Positions 63,782 to 64,000 of a stretch of 64,000 nt of DNA are shown in pieces. The stretch lies in contig NZ_NFMB01000001.1 of assembly GCF_002161215.1 (NCBI RefSeq), forward strand, positions 62,001-126,000, in the 5' to 3' direction. The stretch is from Flavonifractor sp. An10. GTDB taxonomy: Bacteria; Bacillota; Clostridia; Oscillospirales; Oscillospiraceae. The notes beneath the pieces were generated by a model, which was given only the letters and a program-made list of their open reading frames with translations, was not told the DNA's origin and searched no databases. The position numbers and the translations under genes were made by a program. Within the stretch, counting starts at the first letter, position 1; every line of letters starts with the position of its first letter.

Positions 63782-64000
63782 AGGAAATCCGTCAGCTTGA
63801 GAATCGCCAGAAGATTTTGGAGAACAAGCAGCGCAACGAGGAACGCAAGGCCCGCACCCGCCGCCTGATTGAACGCGGGGCTATTTTGGAGGGCATTTTC
63901 CCTCTGGCCCCCGACCTTCCCGGCGTAGAGGTCAAGGCGTTCCTGATTGCCCTGTCCCATCTTCCGGGGGCGGCGGAACTGGCCGCAAAACTGCCGAAAT
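63721..64000 (+). CDS. DUF3847 family protein (partial, runs off the window)
   Basis: At least 93 residues are encoded: MHKEITTQAKQKKDGREEVL, a coiled helix (LENRQKILENKQRNEERKAR) and RLIERGAILEGIFPLAPDLP, the DUF3847 pattern. ATG 63721 has GGAGG 7 nt upstream and overlaps the sigma-like gene by 61 nt. DUF3847 genes stand just before MobA/MobL relaxase genes in Tn1549-like elements, so an intact relaxase may lie beyond the window. Confidence 0.8.
   Translation, partial: MHKEITTQAKQKKDGREEVLKEIRQLENRQKILENKQRNEERKARTRRLIERGAILEGIFPLAPDLPGVEVKAFLIALSHLPGAAELAAKLPK

Noticed and set aside
1-64000. CRISPR arrays, rRNA and tRNA genes
   Set aside because: No regularly spaced repeats of CRISPR type and no tRNA or rRNA sequence were recognised on either strand.

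Overview
The window reads as accessory DNA from a Gram-positive gut clostridium, probably Oscillospiraceae (Ruminococcaceae) or Lachnospiraceae. The grounds are strong AGGAGG ribosome binding sites, sigma-A type promoters, a secretin-free Tad pilus, and Tn1549/Tn916-style conjugation genes (PcfB, VirD4, MobA/MobL, TnpV, DUF3847, small sigma-like proteins). No rRNA, tRNA, CRISPR array or housekeeping operon was seen. Base composition shifts in blocks (AT-rich near 14-19 kb, 46.5-47.9 kb and 56-61.3 kb; GC-rich elsewhere), as expected of a mosaic of integrated elements and cargo.

Left part (1-19.2 kb, cargo). An ABC exporter pair with a DtxR/MntR-type regulator (1-2.4 kb) is followed by a sigma-like/HTH pair typical of conjugative transposons (3.1-3.7 kb), a small membrane protein and a VbhA-Fic toxin-antitoxin pair (4.3-5.2 kb). 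Next comes a reverse-strand module (13.4 to 5.2 kb): response regulator, histidine kinase, CAT-family acetyltransferase, alpha/beta hydrolase, ABC ATPase, an ABC permease fused to an M1-type peptidase, and a second permease. It is bracketed by two paralogous receiver-less OmpR-type DNA-binding proteins, each with the same terminator. A second two-component/ABC module (19.0 to 13.9 kb) looks like antimicrobial-peptide sensing and immunity: two ABC systems, one with a degenerate ATPase, and a 57-residue membrane protein behind a promoter with tandem 11-bp repeats.

Middle part (19.5-46.4 kb, reverse strand). An XRE regulator is broken at about 19.53 kb. Beyond it lies a long train of tightly coupled genes read leftwards: a complete Gram-positive Tad (type IVc) pilus locus (46.3-35.4 kb), then sigma-like, zinc-finger, SSB, DUF932, DpnD/PcfM and many unrecognised small proteins. 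Hairpin terminators separate short gene blocks. An AAA ATPase with a nuclease-like C-terminus sits in the opposite direction inside the pilus locus, with its own promoter, palindrome and terminator.

Right part (46.6-64 kb, forward strand). After an XRE-membrane protein, a Tn1549-like start (173-residue protein, replication initiator, PcfB, VirD4) is cut off inside VirD4. What follows is a rearranged patch: a serine recombinase N-terminus fused in frame to a MobA/MobL relaxase lacking its N-terminus, a toprim/AAA protein whose end runs into the C-terminal half of a different serine recombinase, and TnpV. Then comes a BceRS-BceAB-like module (56.1-61.2 kb). Its regulator gene, its ABC genes and an extra downstream promoter all carry the same tandem 11-bp box ahead of the -10. 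The window ends with four successive sigma-like genes and the start of a DUF3847 gene, the usual beginning of another mobilisation region.

Taken together, three sensor/ABC modules that could counter peptide antibiotics or envelope stress sit between pieces of at least three mobile elements. The most unusual parts are the mobile-element-borne Tad pilus with its inserted ATPase, the peptidase-transporter/CAT/hydrolase module, the recombinase-relaxase chimera and the three-promoter regulon.
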